NCBI RefSeq assembly: GCF_009789675.1
Contig: NZ_CP046914.1
Span: forward strand, 1,240,001 to 1,304,000
Length of the DNA stretch: 64,000 bases
Direction: 5' to 3'
From: Paraburkholderia acidisoli
GTDB taxonomy: Bacteria; Pseudomonadota; Gammaproteobacteria; Burkholderiales; Burkholderiaceae
Of this stretch, positions 43,927 through 55,483 are shown piece after piece (positions within the stretch are counted from its first letter, which is position 1; each line of letters begins with the position of its first letter). The position numbers and the translations under genes were made by a program. The notes under the pieces are model-generated. The model saw only the letters and a list, made by a program, of their open reading frames with translations. It searched no databases and was not told where the DNA came from.

Positions 43927-45450
43927 ATGAGTCTGCGTACCTCGGCAGCCGGCGCGAACGTCGAGCTGTATGGATCGTTTCATCTGGCCGATACGGAACT
44001 GGCGCTGCCCGTGACCGCGTTGCAGGAAGTGGTCAATCATCCCGAAGCGCTCACGCCGGTGCCGCTCGCGCCGGCGTATCTGCTCGGCCTCTTCAACTTG
44101 CGCGGCACCTTGATTCCGGTAGTCGATCTGCGGCAATTGCTGCGGCTCGAAGCGGCGGCCGCGAGCACCTCGCGCAAGGTGGCGATCGTCGAAACCGGTG
44201 GCCTGCGCATTGGCTTGCAGTTCGACGCGACCGGCGAAATTCTGCGCGTGCCGCGCGAGCAGGTCATCACGCTCGAGGTGCCGGAAGGCGGCACGCCTTC
44301 GGTGATCGGTGCGGTGCTCAAGCTCGAAGGCGGCGAGCGCATCCTGCAGGTGCTCGCGCCCGCGGTGCTACTCAATCTGCGTGACATGCCGCAGCTCGCG
44401 CAAGCGGCGCCGCGGGTTGCCGAGCGCCGCGCGCAGCAAGGCCAGCAGCACAAGAACGTCTCGTTCAAGGTAGGCGCGACGGCGCTCGCGCTGCCCATGG
44501 GCGCGATCAAGGAGATCATCCGCGTGCCGCCGTTGCAGCAGTCGCCGCTCGCCGACGACGTGTGTATCGGCATGTTGAATCTGCGCGGCGTGACGGTGCC
44601 CGTGCTCGACTTCGGCAAGTTTCTCGGCTTCGCGCGCGGCAATGGCGCGAGCGACGCGAACGGCGCGAACGAACCGGAAGCGCGCGTGGAAGACCGGCGC
44701 GTGGTGATCCTGCATCGCGACGAAGTGCATTTCGGTTTGCTCGTCGATGAGGTCGCGAGCATCGTGGCGTATCGCGATGAGGATCTGCTGCCCATGCCTA
44801 CTTACGGCGGCAACGCGCAGCGCGCGCTGTTCTCGGGCTATCTCGCCTCCGACACGCGCGCGGGCGTACTGCTGCTGAACGCCGAGGCATTGTTCGGCAA
44901 CGAGCGCATCGCGGCCGTGGCCAAGGGGCATCACGCGTTGTATCGCGGCAAGCTCGCGCAGGCGGACGCGGCGCAGCAGCGCGGCGCGCGCACGCGGCAA
45001 ACGCTCGTGACATTCCGCATTGGTCAGTTGGTGGGCGTGCGCATCGCGCAGTTGCGCGAGGTGATCGAGTATCGCGACGACATCGTGCATACGCCAGGCT
45101 TGCCCGCTTTCGTGCGCGGCGTGCTGAACCTGCGCGGCGTGCTCGTCACGGTGATCGACGTGCGCGCGATGTACGCCATGCCGCCTTACGAAGACCTCGC
45201 GCGCGCGAAGATCCTCATCGTCGAATACGAAGGCGAAAAGTACGGACTCCTCGTGGATTCCGTCGAGGACATCGTCACGCTCAACAACGCGGCGCAGATG
45301 ACCGTGCCGTCCATGCTCACGCGCGGCGAAGGCCTGCACGTGCGCAACGACATGCGCGAAGCGGTGGAATTGCCGGGGCAGGGTACGGTGATGCTGTTCG
45401 AACCCGCCGCGGTCTGCGCGCGCGTGGCCGAGGAGTCGGCCGTGTCCTAG
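43927..45450 (+). CDS. triple-domain CheW protein
   Basis: A 507-residue protein made of three CheW domains, about residues 15-150, 180-320 and 355-500. Each has the CheW core: LFNLRGTLIPVVDLRQ, MLNLRGVTVPVLDFGK and VLNLRGVLVTVIDVRA. Standard CheW has one domain of about 160 residues. It should couple receptors to CheA; three copies may build a scaffold or an array. There is no cheA or cheB in this window. AGGAGAG precedes the ATG. Its stop shares CTAG with the stop of the opposite TetR gene. Confidence 0.9.
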   Translation: MSLRTSAAGANVELYGSFHLADTELALPVTALQEVVNHPEALTPVPLAPAYLLGLFNLRGTLIPVVDLRQLLRLEAAAASTSRKVAIVETGGLRIGLQFDATGEILRVPREQVITLEVPEGGTPSVIGAVLKLEGGERILQVLAPAVLLNLRDMPQLAQAAPRVAERRAQQGQQHKNVSFKVGATALALPMGAIKEIIRVPPLQQSPLADDVCIGMLNLRGVTVPVLDFGKFLGFARGNGASDANGANEPEARVEDRRVVILHRDEVHFGLLVDEVASIVAYRDEDLLPMPTYGGNAQRALFSGYLASDTRAGVLLLNAEALFGNERIAAVAKGHHALYRGKLAQADAAQQRGARTRQTLVTFRIGQLVGVRIAQLREVIEYRDDIVHTPGLPAFVRGVLNLRGVLVTVIDVRAMYAMPPYEDLARAKILIVEYEGEKYGLLVDSVEDIVTLNNAAQMTVPSMLTRGEGLHVRNDMREAVELPGQGTVMLFEPAAVCARVAEESAVS

Positions 45451-46184
45451 CGCTTGTGCGCCGCGCCGCGCTCGCGTTCGAGCCGGCGCACGGCCTCGCT
45501 CACGTCCTGGCTGAATTGCGCGAGCGCCGCGAGTTCGAGTTGCGGCGGTTGCAGCGCCGACCACAACGCGTCGACAAGCCGTTCCGCCGTCGCCTCGATG
45601 TCCGTGCGGCGATTCGCGAGCGTGGCGTCCCAGAGCACGTGCTCCATGGGCCCGAACACGAGCGAGCGCAACAGCCGCAGCGGCAGGTCCTTGCGAATCT
45701 GCCCCGTGTCCTGCCCGCGCGCGAGCACGCGCATGAGCGGCGCCGTGTAACGGCGCTGCATTTCGATGAGCGCCTCGCTCAATTCATGATGCCGCGTGCG
45801 GCCTTCCGATAGCACCAGCTCGCAGATGCCGGTGCCGCTCTCCAGCATCAGTTGCAGATGCATCCGCACGATGAAGGCGAACTGCTGGCGCACGCTGCCG
45901 TCGCGCGGCAGACCGCCTTCGATCGCGGCGATCGATTCGTCGTACCAGTCGCCGATCACGCGCGCGCACAACTCCCGCTTGCCCCGAAAGTAGCTGAACA
46001 CCGTGGCCTCGGACACGCCGAGCCGCTGTGCGATTTCGGCCGTGGTCGCGCGCGCGTAGCCCTTTTCGGAGAACACCTCGCGCCCCGCTTCGAGAATCTC
46101 GCGCACGCGCTGTTGCGACTTGCGGCCCGCGGGCTGGCGGCGCGACGCGGGCAGGACGGCTTTCTGGGCGGCGATCGTGGACAT
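45447..46184 (-). CDS. TetR-family regulator, probable regulator of the liu operon (LiuQ-type)
   Basis: A 245-residue TetR protein. The HTH is at about residues 25-75 (REILEAGREVFSEKGYARAT, TAEIAQRLGVSEATVFSYFRGKREL). The C-terminal ligand domain shows YTAPLMRVLARGQDTGQI. It is divergent from liuABCD with 193 bp between. A TetR-type leucine-catabolism regulator (LiuQ) was predicted in betaproteobacteria, and this position fits. The stop overlaps the triple CheW stop by four bases. Confidence 0.85.
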   Translation of the reverse strand: MSTIAAQKAVLPASRRQPAGRKSQQRVREILEAGREVFSEKGYARATTAEIAQRLGVSEATVFSYFRGKRELCARVIGDWYDESIAAIEGGLPRDGSVRQQFAFIVRMHLQLMLESGTGICELVLSEGRTRHHELSEALIEMQRRYTAPLMRVLARGQDTGQIRKDLPLRLLRSLVFGPMEHVLWDATLANRRTDIEATAERLVDALWSALQPPQLELAALAQFSQDVSEAVRRLERERGAAHKR

Positions 46185-46299
46185 TTTGAGCTTGAATCAA
46201 CTTTCTGACAGTCGAGGTCGAATTATGGTCGCGAAAGTGTCACGGGTACAAGGCGTTTACGGGCGAATAGCTGAAATTGAGTCGTGCTCAGAATTCCCT

Positions 46300-46317
46300 A
46301 TTGACGTTAACGTTAAT
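46300..46317. promoter_or_regulatory. palindromic operator candidate upstream of liuA
   Basis: ATTGACGTTAACGTTAAT is an 18-bp palindrome with one mismatched pair, centred on ACGTTAACGT, about 60 bp before the liuA start and 116 bp from the TetR start. Its shape fits the leucine-catabolism regulator sites known in proteobacteria. Binding is inferred. Confidence 0.5.
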
Positions 46318-46377
46318 CTGGCGTGAAATGGGCGTTCATCGAGCGCCACGAGCGCGGCAGATTCTACGGAGACAAGA

Positions 46378-47559
46378 ATGAGCAACGTACCCGGCTTGCA
46401 GTTCCCGCTCGGCGAGGAAGTCGAAATGCTGCGCGACAGCATCGCGAGCTTCGCCGCCAAAGAGATCGCACCGCGCGCGGCGGAAATCGACCGCACCGAC
46501 CAGTTCCCCATGGACCTGTGGCGCAAGTTCGGCGAACTGGGCGTGCTCGGTATGACGGTCTCCGAGGAATACGGCGGCGCCAACATGGGCTACACGGCGC
46601 ACATGGTCGCGATGGAAGAGATCTCGCGCGCGTCGGCCTCCGTGGGGCTCTCGTACGGCGCGCACTCCAATCTCTGCGTGAACCAGATCCACCGCAACGG
46701 CACGGAAGCGCAGAAGCAAAAATATCTCCCGAAGCTGCTTTCCGGCGAACATGTGGGCGCGCTCGCCATGAGCGAGCCCAACGCGGGCTCGGACGTCGTC
46801 AGCATGAAACTGCGCGCGCAGAAGCAAGGCGACCGCTACGTGCTCAACGGCACGAAAATGTGGATTACCAACGGCCCGGATTGCGACACGCTGGTGGTCT
46901 ACGCTAAGACCGACCCCGAAGCCGGCGCGCGCGGCATGACGGCGTTCATCGTCGAAAAGGGCATGAAGGGTTTCTCGGTGGCGCAGAAGCTCGACAAGCT
47001 CGGCATGCGCGGCTCGCACACCGGCGAACTCGTGTTTCAGGACGTGGAAGTGCCCGAGGAAAACATCCTCGGCCAGCTCAACGGCGGCGTGAAGGTGCTG
47101 ATGAGCGGTCTCGACTACGAGCGCGCCGTGCTCGCGGGCGGTCCCACGGGCATCATGGCCGCGGTCATGGACAACGTCGTGCCCTATATTCACGACCGCA
47201 AGCAGTTCGGGCAGGCTATTGGCGAATTCCAGCTCATTCAAGGCAAGGTCGCCGACCTCTACACCACCTTCCAGGCGTGCCGCGCGTATCTCTACGCGGT
47301 GGGCCGCCAGCTAGACACGCTCGGTGCTGGCCATGTGCGCCAGGTGCGCAAGGACTGCGCGGGCGTGATTCTCTATACCGCCGAAAAAGCCACGTGGATG
47401 GCGGGCGAAGCCATTCAGATTCTGGGCGGCAACGGTTATATCAACGAGTATCCGGTGGGCCGCTTGTGGCGCGACGCCAAGCTCTATGAAATTGGCGCGG
47501 GCACGAGCGAGATTCGGCGCATGCTGATCGGCCGCGAGCTGTTCGCGGAAACGATGTAA
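46378..47559 (+). CDS. liuA: isovaleryl-CoA dehydrogenase
   Basis: A 393-residue flavoprotein that converts isovaleryl-CoA to 3-methylcrotonyl-CoA in leucine breakdown. Acyl-CoA dehydrogenase hallmarks are [36 protein letters not shown] and [17 protein letters not shown]. The catalytic Glu for isovaleryl-CoA is in [17 protein letters not shown], and [21 protein letters not shown] in pieces is a further mark. GGAG precedes the ATG. First gene of liuABCD. Confidence 0.95.
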   Translation: MSNVPGLQFPLGEEVEMLRDSIASFAAKEIAPRAAEIDRTDQFPMDLWRKFGELGVLGMTVSEEYGGANMGYTAHMVAMEEISRASASVGLSYGAHSNLCVNQIHRNGTEAQKQKYLPKLLSGEHVGALAMSEPNAGSDVVSMKLRAQKQGDRYVLNGTKMWITNGPDCDTLVVYAKTDPEAGARGMTAFIVEKGMKGFSVAQKLDKLGMRGSHTGELVFQDVEVPEENILGQLNGGVKVLMSGLDYERAVLAGGPTGIMAAVMDNVVPYIHDRKQFGQAIGEFQLIQGKVADLYTTFQACRAYLYAVGRQLDTLGAGHVRQVRKDCAGVILYTAEKATWMAGEAIQILGGNGYINEYPVGRLWRDAKLYEIGAGTSEIRRMLIGRELFAETM

Positions 47560-47592
47560 TCCTAACGATTCCCGTTTCAAGGAGAGGTCAGG

Positions 47593-49200
47593 ATGCCGAT
47601 CATCGAATCGAAGCTCAACCCGCGCTCGGAAGAATTCAAGGCGAATGCGGCGGCGCTCGACGCGCTCGTTGCCGACCTGCGCGAGAAGATCCAGAAGCTG
47701 TCGCTCGGCGGCGGCGAGGCGGCGCGCGACAAGCATCTCTCGCGCGGCAAGCTGCTGCCGCGCGATCGCATTGCGCAGCTGCTCGATCCCGGCACGCCGT
47801 TCCTGGAGTTGTCGCAACTCGCCGCGTACGGCATGTACAACGACGACGCGCCGGGCTCGGGCATCATCACCGGCATCGGGCGCATTGCGGGCCAGGAGTG
47901 CGTGATCGTGTGCAACGACGCCACCGTGAAGGGCGGCACGTATTATCCGGTCACGGTCAAGAAGCACGTGCGCGCGCAGGAAATCGCGCAGGAAAACCAG
48001 TTGCCGTGCGTGTATCTCGTCGACTCGGGCGGCGCGAATCTGCCGAATCAGGACGAGGTCTTCCCCGACCGCGATCACTTCGGCCGCATCTTCTACAACC
48101 AGGCGAATCTCTCGGCGCAAGGCATTCCGCAGATCGCCGTGGTCATGGGTTCTTGCACGGCGGGCGGCGCGTATGTGCCCGCCATGAGCGACGAATCGAT
48201 CATCGTGAAGAATCAAGGCACGATCTTTCTCGGCGGACCGCCGCTCGTGAAAGCGGCCACGGGCGAGGAAGTGAGCGCCGAAGACCTCGGCGGCGGCGAC
48301 GTGCATACGCGCTTGTCCGGCGTGGCCGATCACCTCGCGCAAAACGACGCGCATGCGCTTGCCATTGCGCGTTCGATCGTCGGCAATCTCAATCGCACGA
48401 AGACGCCGCCGCTTGCGTTGAAAGAACCGCTGCCGCCGCGCTACGACGCGCAGAGTCTCTACGGCGTGATTCCGGTGGATACGCGCAAGCCCTTCGACGT
48501 GCGCGAAGTCATCGCGCGCCTTGTCGACGACTCGGCTTTCGACGAATTCAAGGCGCGCTACGGCACCACGCTCGTCACGGGTTTCGCGCATATCTGGGGT
48601 CACCCCGTGGGGATCGTCGCGAACAACGGCATTCTGTTTTCCGAGTCGGCGTTGAAGGGCGCGCACTTCATCGAACTGTGCGCGCAACGCAAGATTCCGC
48701 TCGTGTTCCTGCAGAACATCACGGGTTTCATGGTGGGACGCAAGTACGAGAACGAAGGCATCGCGCGCAATGGCGCGAAGATGGTCACGGCCGTGGCCAC
48801 GGCGAAGGTGCCCAAGTTCACGGTCATCATCGGCGGGTCGTTCGGCGCGGGCAACTACGGCATGTGCGGCCGCGCGTATTCGCCGCGCTTCCTGTGGATG
48901 TGGCCCAATGCGCGCATTTCGGTGATGGGCGGCGAGCAGGCCGCTTCGGTGCTCGCCACGGTGCGCCGTGACGGGATCGAGGCGAAGGGCGGCACGTGGA
49001 GCGCGCAGGAAGAAGACGCGTTCAAGCAGCCTATCCGCGATCAATACGAACGCCAGGGCCACCCGTACTATGCGAGCGCACGCCTCTGGGACGACGGCGT
49101 AATCGATCCCGCGCAAACGCGCGACGTGCTCGGCCTGGGTTTATCCGCGGCCATGAACGCGCCGATCGAAGACACACGCTTCGGCGTGTTCCGCATGTAA
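47593..49200 (+). CDS. liuB: 3-methylcrotonyl-CoA carboxylase beta subunit
   Basis: A 535-residue carboxyltransferase subunit. It shows [60 protein letters not shown] and the C-terminal [21 protein letters not shown] typical of MCC-beta. It transfers the carboxyl from biotin (on LiuD) to 3-methylcrotonyl-CoA. AGGAGAGGT precedes the ATG. It follows liuA by 33 bp and ends 27 bp before liuC. Confidence 0.96.
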   Translation: MPIIESKLNPRSEEFKANAAALDALVADLREKIQKLSLGGGEAARDKHLSRGKLLPRDRIAQLLDPGTPFLELSQLAAYGMYNDDAPGSGIITGIGRIAGQECVIVCNDATVKGGTYYPVTVKKHVRAQEIAQENQLPCVYLVDSGGANLPNQDEVFPDRDHFGRIFYNQANLSAQGIPQIAVVMGSCTAGGAYVPAMSDESIIVKNQGTIFLGGPPLVKAATGEEVSAEDLGGGDVHTRLSGVADHLAQNDAHALAIARSIVGNLNRTKTPPLALKEPLPPRYDAQSLYGVIPVDTRKPFDVREVIARLVDDSAFDEFKARYGTTLVTGFAHIWGHPVGIVANNGILFSESALKGAHFIELCAQRKIPLVFLQNITGFMVGRKYENEGIARNGAKMVTAVATAKVPKFTVIIGGSFGAGNYGMCGRAYSPRFLWMWPNARISVMGGEQAASVLATVRRDGIEAKGGTWSAQEEDAFKQPIRDQYERQGHPYYASARLWDDGVIDPAQTRDVLGLGLSAAMNAPIEDTRFGVFRM

Positions 49201-49227
49201 GTGCGCGTCACGATAAAAGGACTCTCG

Positions 49228-50016
49228 ATGCCCTACGAAACGCTCACCGTCGACATGGCGGGACACGTGGCCACGGTCACGCTCAATCGGCCCGACGTGC
49301 GCAACGCGTTCAACGAAACCATGATCGCCGAGATCACCGCGGCGTTCACCACGCTCGGCACCCACGGCGACGTGCGCGCCATTGTGCTCGCGGGCAACGG
49401 CAAGGCATTCTGCGCGGGCGCGGACCTGAACTGGATGCGCAAGATGGCGGGCTATTCCGACGACGAAAACCGTGCCGACGCGCTGCGTCTCGCGAACATG
49501 CTCGCGGCCATCTATCGCTGCCCGAAACCGGTGATCGCGCGCGTGCACGGCGACGCCTACGCGGGCGGCATGGGCCTCGTGTGTACGGCCGATATTGTCG
49601 TGGCCGCGAACACCGTGAACTTTTGCCTCTCCGAAGCGCGGCTCGGCCTGATGCCCGCGACCATCGCGCCGTATGTGATTCGCGCGCTCGGCGAGCAGGC
49701 GTCGCGCCGCTACTTCGTCACGGCGGAAGCGTTCGATTGCGCCACGGCGCTGCGTCTCGGTCTGGTGAGCGAAGCGGTGGAAGCCAGCGAACTCGACGCC
49801 ACCGTGCAACGCATTGCCAATACGCTGTGCGCGAACAGCCCGAACGCCGTGCGCGAATGCAAGCAACTGGTGCAGGACATCGCGAGCGAAACGATCGACA
49901 CCGCGCTGATCGAAGATACGGCCGTGCGCATCGCGCGCATCCGCGCTAGCGAGGAAGGACGCGAAGGCGTTTCGTCGTTCCTCGAAAAACGCACGCCGAA
50001 CTGGCGCGCGCAATAA
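49228..50016 (+). CDS. liuC: methylglutaconyl-CoA hydratase (enoyl-CoA hydratase family)
   Basis: A 262-residue crotonase-fold enzyme that hydrates 3-methylglutaconyl-CoA to HMG-CoA. Visible are VTLNRPDVRNAFNETMI, AGNGKAFCAGADLNWMRKM (oxyanion loop) and GDAYAGGMGLVCTADIVVAA. ATG at 49228 with AAAGGA upstream is preferred over the in-frame GTG at 49201. The liu context fixes the function. Confidence 0.92.
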   Translation: MPYETLTVDMAGHVATVTLNRPDVRNAFNETMIAEITAAFTTLGTHGDVRAIVLAGNGKAFCAGADLNWMRKMAGYSDDENRADALRLANMLAAIYRCPKPVIARVHGDAYAGGMGLVCTADIVVAANTVNFCLSEARLGLMPATIAPYVIRALGEQASRRYFVTAEAFDCATALRLGLVSEAVEASELDATVQRIANTLCANSPNAVRECKQLVQDIASETIDTALIEDTAVRIARIRASEEGREGVSSFLEKRTPNWRAQ

Positions 50017-50063
50017 CGCCACGCCGCGTCATTCGCGCCAACTCACGCATAGCGAGACCGCTC

Positions 50064-52058
<1,995 letters not shown>

Positions 52059-52082
52059 CGTTATCGTCGGCGGCCAATGAAA

Positions 52083-52115
52083 AAGGCGTTCCGCGCATTG
52101 CGGAACGCCTTTTTT
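52083..52115. terminator. bidirectional terminator between liuD and cdh
   Basis: AAGGCGTTCCGC (52083-52094) pairs with GCGGAACGCCTT (52100-52111), loop GCATT, with TTTT following on the plus strand and A/T on the other side. It separates the convergent liuD and cdh genes. Confidence 0.9.
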
Positions 52116-52137
52116 ACGTCGACATCGACACAACGAT

Positions 52138-52911
52138 TCAGTGTGCCGCCACCGCGCACTGATGATCGAGCAAGCCTTCCGCCGAGCCCGAACCGTTGTC
52201 CACGTCGAGCCCGCTATTGACGATAAGCCAGCCGTCGCGCTGCGCGTTCGGGCCCGCGCCCGTCACGAGGATCGTTTGCAGCGCCATGCTCTGCTTCGGC
52301 CCGAGATCGCGCGCGACCACGCGGAACGGATTGCTGCGGTCGCGCAGGCTCGTCACGCGCATCACGCGGTAGCGGTTGCCGTCGAGCGTGGTCCAGCGCC
52401 ACGTGTTGGGCGGCATCGTGTTGAAGGGCGCGAGCGCCTGGGTGATGTCGGTGCGCATGCAATCGACGTGAATGTGCAGTTGATTCTGGGTGCGCCGTTT
52501 CGACGAATTGATTTCCGTGCCGAGCTGATTCGCGGTGAGCGTCGTGCCGAGTTTCGTTTCGACATCGTGCGTCGCGGCCCACGCGTCGACCCAGTATTCG
52601 GGCGAACCGGCGTAGAGAATGTCGTCGCTTTCGATGCCGCTCACGCGGTCGGTGGGAATCAGCAGATATTGCGCGCGGCCCGCGATGTCCTTCAGCACGG
52701 CGTCGCGTTTCTGGAAGTCGACGGTCGTGCACGGGCCGGGCTGGCCTTTGTCGCGCATGTTCGGCACGCATTGGCCGCCCACGACTTTCCAGAGGCCGTC
52801 CGAGTCGACGGCGGACAGGCGCACGCAGGCGCCGGTGCCGCAGAGCGCGATCAACGCGGCGGCCAGCGTCGCGAAACGGAACCAGCGTGCGGGAGAAAGA
52901 AAAGAAAGCAT
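52138..52911 (-). CDS. cdh: CDP-diacylglycerol diphosphatase
   Basis: A 257-residue protein of the Cdh family (HIT-like). An N-terminal hydrophobic segment (ATLAAALIALCGTG) places it in the membrane or periplasm. Visible are the Cdh start LWKVVGGQCVPN, QYLLIPTDRVSGIES and the HIT-like RTQNQLHIHVDC with catalytic His. It hydrolyses CDP-diacylglycerol to CMP and phosphatidate in phospholipid turnover. ATG at 52911 with GGGAG upstream (complement). A second Cys pair (QPGPCTTV and VDCMRT) is kept. Confidence 0.9.
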   Translation of the reverse strand: MLSFLSPARWFRFATLAAALIALCGTGACVRLSAVDSDGLWKVVGGQCVPNMRDKGQPGPCTTVDFQKRDAVLKDIAGRAQYLLIPTDRVSGIESDDILYAGSPEYWVDAWAATHDVETKLGTTLTANQLGTEINSSKRRTQNQLHIHVDCMRTDITQALAPFNTMPPNTWRWTTLDGNRYRVMRVTSLRDRSNPFRVVARDLGPKQSMALQTILVTGAGPNAQRDGWLIVNSGLDVDNGSGSAEGLLDHQCAVAAH

Positions 52912-53006
52912 CGGCGCGGGAAGAGAGTCGTGGAGACGCTGCGCAGTGTAGCGCAAGGCCCGTGACAGTCGCGCTCCGGCAACGCCGGGCGTTTCAACGA
53001 TGCGCG

Positions 53007-53312
53007 TTACTTGCGCGGCGGATGAAACGCCACGGGTTGCTCGTTCGACGCTTCGGGCGAGGAAGGCCCGCACGTGCCGCAGGTATTGCAGCCGCCGCTG
53101 TCGCCGCAATGGCCGGCGGGCGCGCCCTTCGGTTGCAGGAAGCGGCCGATGCGTTGCGCGAGCGCACCGCGTTGCGGACGCAGCAGCGGCGCGGCCATCG
53201 CGGCCTGTGCGCGCTGCGCGGACTTGGGCGCGAGCTTGCGCGTGGTCTGGATCAGGCTGGCGATCACGAGCAGCGCGATCACCGTGTATTGGACGACGAG
53301 ACCGGCGCTCAT
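53007..53312 (-). CDS. small Cys-rich membrane protein downstream of feoB (FeoC-like position)
   Basis: A 101-residue protein with one N-terminal membrane helix (LVVQYTVIALLVIASLI), a basic middle and a Cys cluster in HCGDSGGCNTCGTCG (C-x4-C-x2-C-x2-C). Its start overlaps the feoB stop (ATGA). The Cys cluster could bind Fe or an FeS centre and act like FeoC in supporting FeoB, but it is not a sequence match to classical winged-helix FeoC. Confidence 0.78.
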   Translation of the reverse strand: MSAGLVVQYTVIALLVIASLIQTTRKLAPKSAQRAQAAMAAPLLRPQRGALAQRIGRFLQPKGAPAGHCGDSGGCNTCGTCGPSSPEASNEQPVAFHPPRK

Positions 53313-55216
53313 ACGAAGTGCCTCGCGATCTGGTACGTGACGAACGAGGCCGCATACGCGACCACGAACATGTAGCCGAACGAGACCGTCACGGCGCGCC
53401 ACGAGCGCGTTTCGCGGCGGATCACGGCGAGCGTGGACATGCACTGCGGCGCGAACGCAAACCACACCATCAGCGAGAGCGCGCTCGCGAGCGAGAAGTT
53501 CTGCGCGAGCGCGTGGCCGAGCGCGGCAATGTCGCCGTCGCCGCCCGAGACCGCGTAGACCGTGGCGAGCGCGGCCACGGCCGTTTCGCGCGCGGCGAAC
53601 GCGGGGATCAGCGAAAGGCTCATCTGCCAGTTGAAGCCGAGCGGCGCGAACGGCCACTGCAACACGCGGCCGAGATAGCCTGCAATGGTGTAGTCGATGG
53701 CCGGCTGCGTCGCGCCCGCGGGCGGCGAGGGGAACGTGGAGACGAACCACATCAGCACGGTCAGCGCGAGGATGATGCCCGTGAGGCGCTTGAGGAAGAT
53801 CGAGCCGCGCTCCCACAACCCGATGGCCACGTCGCGCGCCTTCGGCATGCGGTACGAGGGCAACTCCATCAGCAGCGCGTGTTCGCGGCGGTCGCGGCGC
53901 AGCAGCTTCATGACATAGCCCACCGCCATCGCGCCGAGAATGCCGGCCGCGTAGAGCGCGAACAGCACGAGCCCTTGCAGGTTGAACACGCCGAGGATCA
54001 GGCGCTGCGGAATGAACGCGCCGATCAGCAGCGCGTACACCGGCAGGCGCGCCGAACATGTCATGAGCGGCGCGACGAGAATGGTGGCGAGACGGTCGCG
54101 CGGGTCGGTGATGCTGCGCGTGCCCATCACGCCCGGAATCGCGCAGGCGAAGCTCGAGAGCAGCGGAATGAACGAGCGCCCCGTGAGCCCCACGGCCACC
54201 ATCATGCGGTCGAGCAGGAAGGCGGCGCGCGGCAGATAGCCCGACTCTTCGAGCACGAGGATGAAGAAGAACAGCACGAGAATCTCGGGCAGGAAGCCGA
54301 GCACGGTGCCCACGCCGCCGAACAGCGCGTCGGTGACGAGGCTGCGCAGCGGGCCGTCGGGCAACACGGCGCCCGCGTAGGTGCCGAGCCAGCCGAAGCC
54401 GTCGCCGATCGCGTCCGTCATCGGTTTGCCGAGCGAATACACCGCCTGAAACACGAGGAACATCACGAAGGCGAGAATCGCCGGGCCGAGCACGGGATGC
54501 AGCGCGAAGCGGTCGATGGCGTCGTCGCGGGCGTCGGTGGCGCGCGGCATCGTCACGGCGCTCGCGAGGATGCCGCGCACGGTGGCGTGCAGGTCGTCGG
54601 CGGGGGCGTGCGCGGCGCCGGGCGTGCCGGCGGTATCGGCGATTTCGGCATTGCTGGCGGCCGCCGTGGCGCTGGTCGTGTTCGTGGCATGCAGGCGGTC
54701 GATCAGCTCGACCAGTTCCTGAGCGCCGCCGCGCCGCACGGCCACGGTTTCGACCACGGGCATGCCGAGGCGGCGCGACAGTTCGGCCACATCCACCACG
54801 ATGCCGCGCCGTTTGGCGGCGTCCATCATGTTGAGCGCGAGCACCATCGGGCGGCCCATGCGCTGGACTTCCAGCACGAAGCGCAGATGCAGGCGCAGGT
54901 TGGTCGCGTCGGCCACGCACACGATCAGGTCGGGCGCGGCTTCGCCCGGATAGCGGCCGAGCAGCACGTCTTGCGTGACGCGCTCGTCGGGGCTGGTCGA
55001 GGCGAGGCTGTACGCGCCCGGCAAGTCGAGCAGCCGCACGTTGCGGCCCGAAGGCGTGGCGAAGCGGCCTTCCTTGCGCTCGACGGTCACGCCCGCGTAA
55101 TTGGCGACTTTCTGGCGCGCGCCCGTCAGCAGGTTGAAGAGCGCGGTCTTGCCGCAGTTGGGATTGCCGACGAGGGCGATCCGCAAGGACGAAGATTGCA
55201 GCGGTACCTGGCTCAT
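53309..55216 (-). CDS. feoB: ferrous iron transporter FeoB
   Basis: A 635-residue protein with a cytoplasmic G domain: G1 GNPNCGKT at residues 17-24, G3 DLPGAYSL, and NMMD for G4. The membrane domain of about eight or more helices follows, with two Gate motifs, each with a Cys (SSFACAIPGVMGTR and MTCSARLPVYALLIG). The protein is shorter than E. coli FeoB (773 residues). It takes up Fe(II) under reducing or low-oxygen conditions. Its ATG overlaps the feoA stop (ATGA) and its stop overlaps the next gene. Confidence 0.95.
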   Translation of the reverse strand: MSQVPLQSSSLRIALVGNPNCGKTALFNLLTGARQKVANYAGVTVERKEGRFATPSGRNVRLLDLPGAYSLASTSPDERVTQDVLLGRYPGEAAPDLIVCVADATNLRLHLRFVLEVQRMGRPMVLALNMMDAAKRRGIVVDVAELSRRLGMPVVETVAVRRGGAQELVELIDRLHATNTTSATAAASNAEIADTAGTPGAAHAPADDLHATVRGILASAVTMPRATDARDDAIDRFALHPVLGPAILAFVMFLVFQAVYSLGKPMTDAIGDGFGWLGTYAGAVLPDGPLRSLVTDALFGGVGTVLGFLPEILVLFFFILVLEESGYLPRAAFLLDRMMVAVGLTGRSFIPLLSSFACAIPGVMGTRSITDPRDRLATILVAPLMTCSARLPVYALLIGAFIPQRLILGVFNLQGLVLFALYAAGILGAMAVGYVMKLLRRDRREHALLMELPSYRMPKARDVAIGLWERGSIFLKRLTGIILALTVLMWFVSTFPSPPAGATQPAIDYTIAGYLGRVLQWPFAPLGFNWQMSLSLIPAFAARETAVAALATVYAVSGGDGDIAALGHALAQNFSLASALSLMVWFAFAPQCMSTLAVIRRETRSWRAVTVSFGYMFVVAYAASFVTYQIARHFV

Positions 55217-55464
55217 TGCGCGTGCTCCTCGCTGGTATTGACGCTCACGCGTTGCGCCTCGGCGCGCCGCAGGGCGAAGCGCGTCGAGCCGATCTGCACG
55301 AGCAGCGGGTCGGCGCCCCACGGCGCGCGCGCAACCACGCGCACGGGTTCGCCGGGCACGAAGCCGAGGTCGCGCAGACGCTGCGCGATCGGATCGGGCG
55401 CTTGAGTATCTTCGACGCGCTCGACGAGCGCGGTCGCACCTTGGGTGAGTTCGGTCAGACGCAT
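55213..55464 (-). CDS. feoA: ferrous iron transport protein FeoA
   Basis: An 83-residue SH3-like protein: MRLTELTQGATALVERVED, RLRDLGFVPGEPVRVVAR and DPLLVQIGSTRFALRRAEA are typical. It is the cytoplasmic partner of FeoB. First gene of feoAB plus a Cys-rich gene. A perfect Fur-like palindrome lies 20 bp upstream of its ATG. Confidence 0.95.
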   Translation of the reverse strand: MRLTELTQGATALVERVEDTQAPDPIAQRLRDLGFVPGEPVRVVARAPWGADPLLVQIGSTRFALRRAEAQRVSVNTSEEHAQ

Positions 55465-55483
55465 GGGGACAGGCTTGACATCA

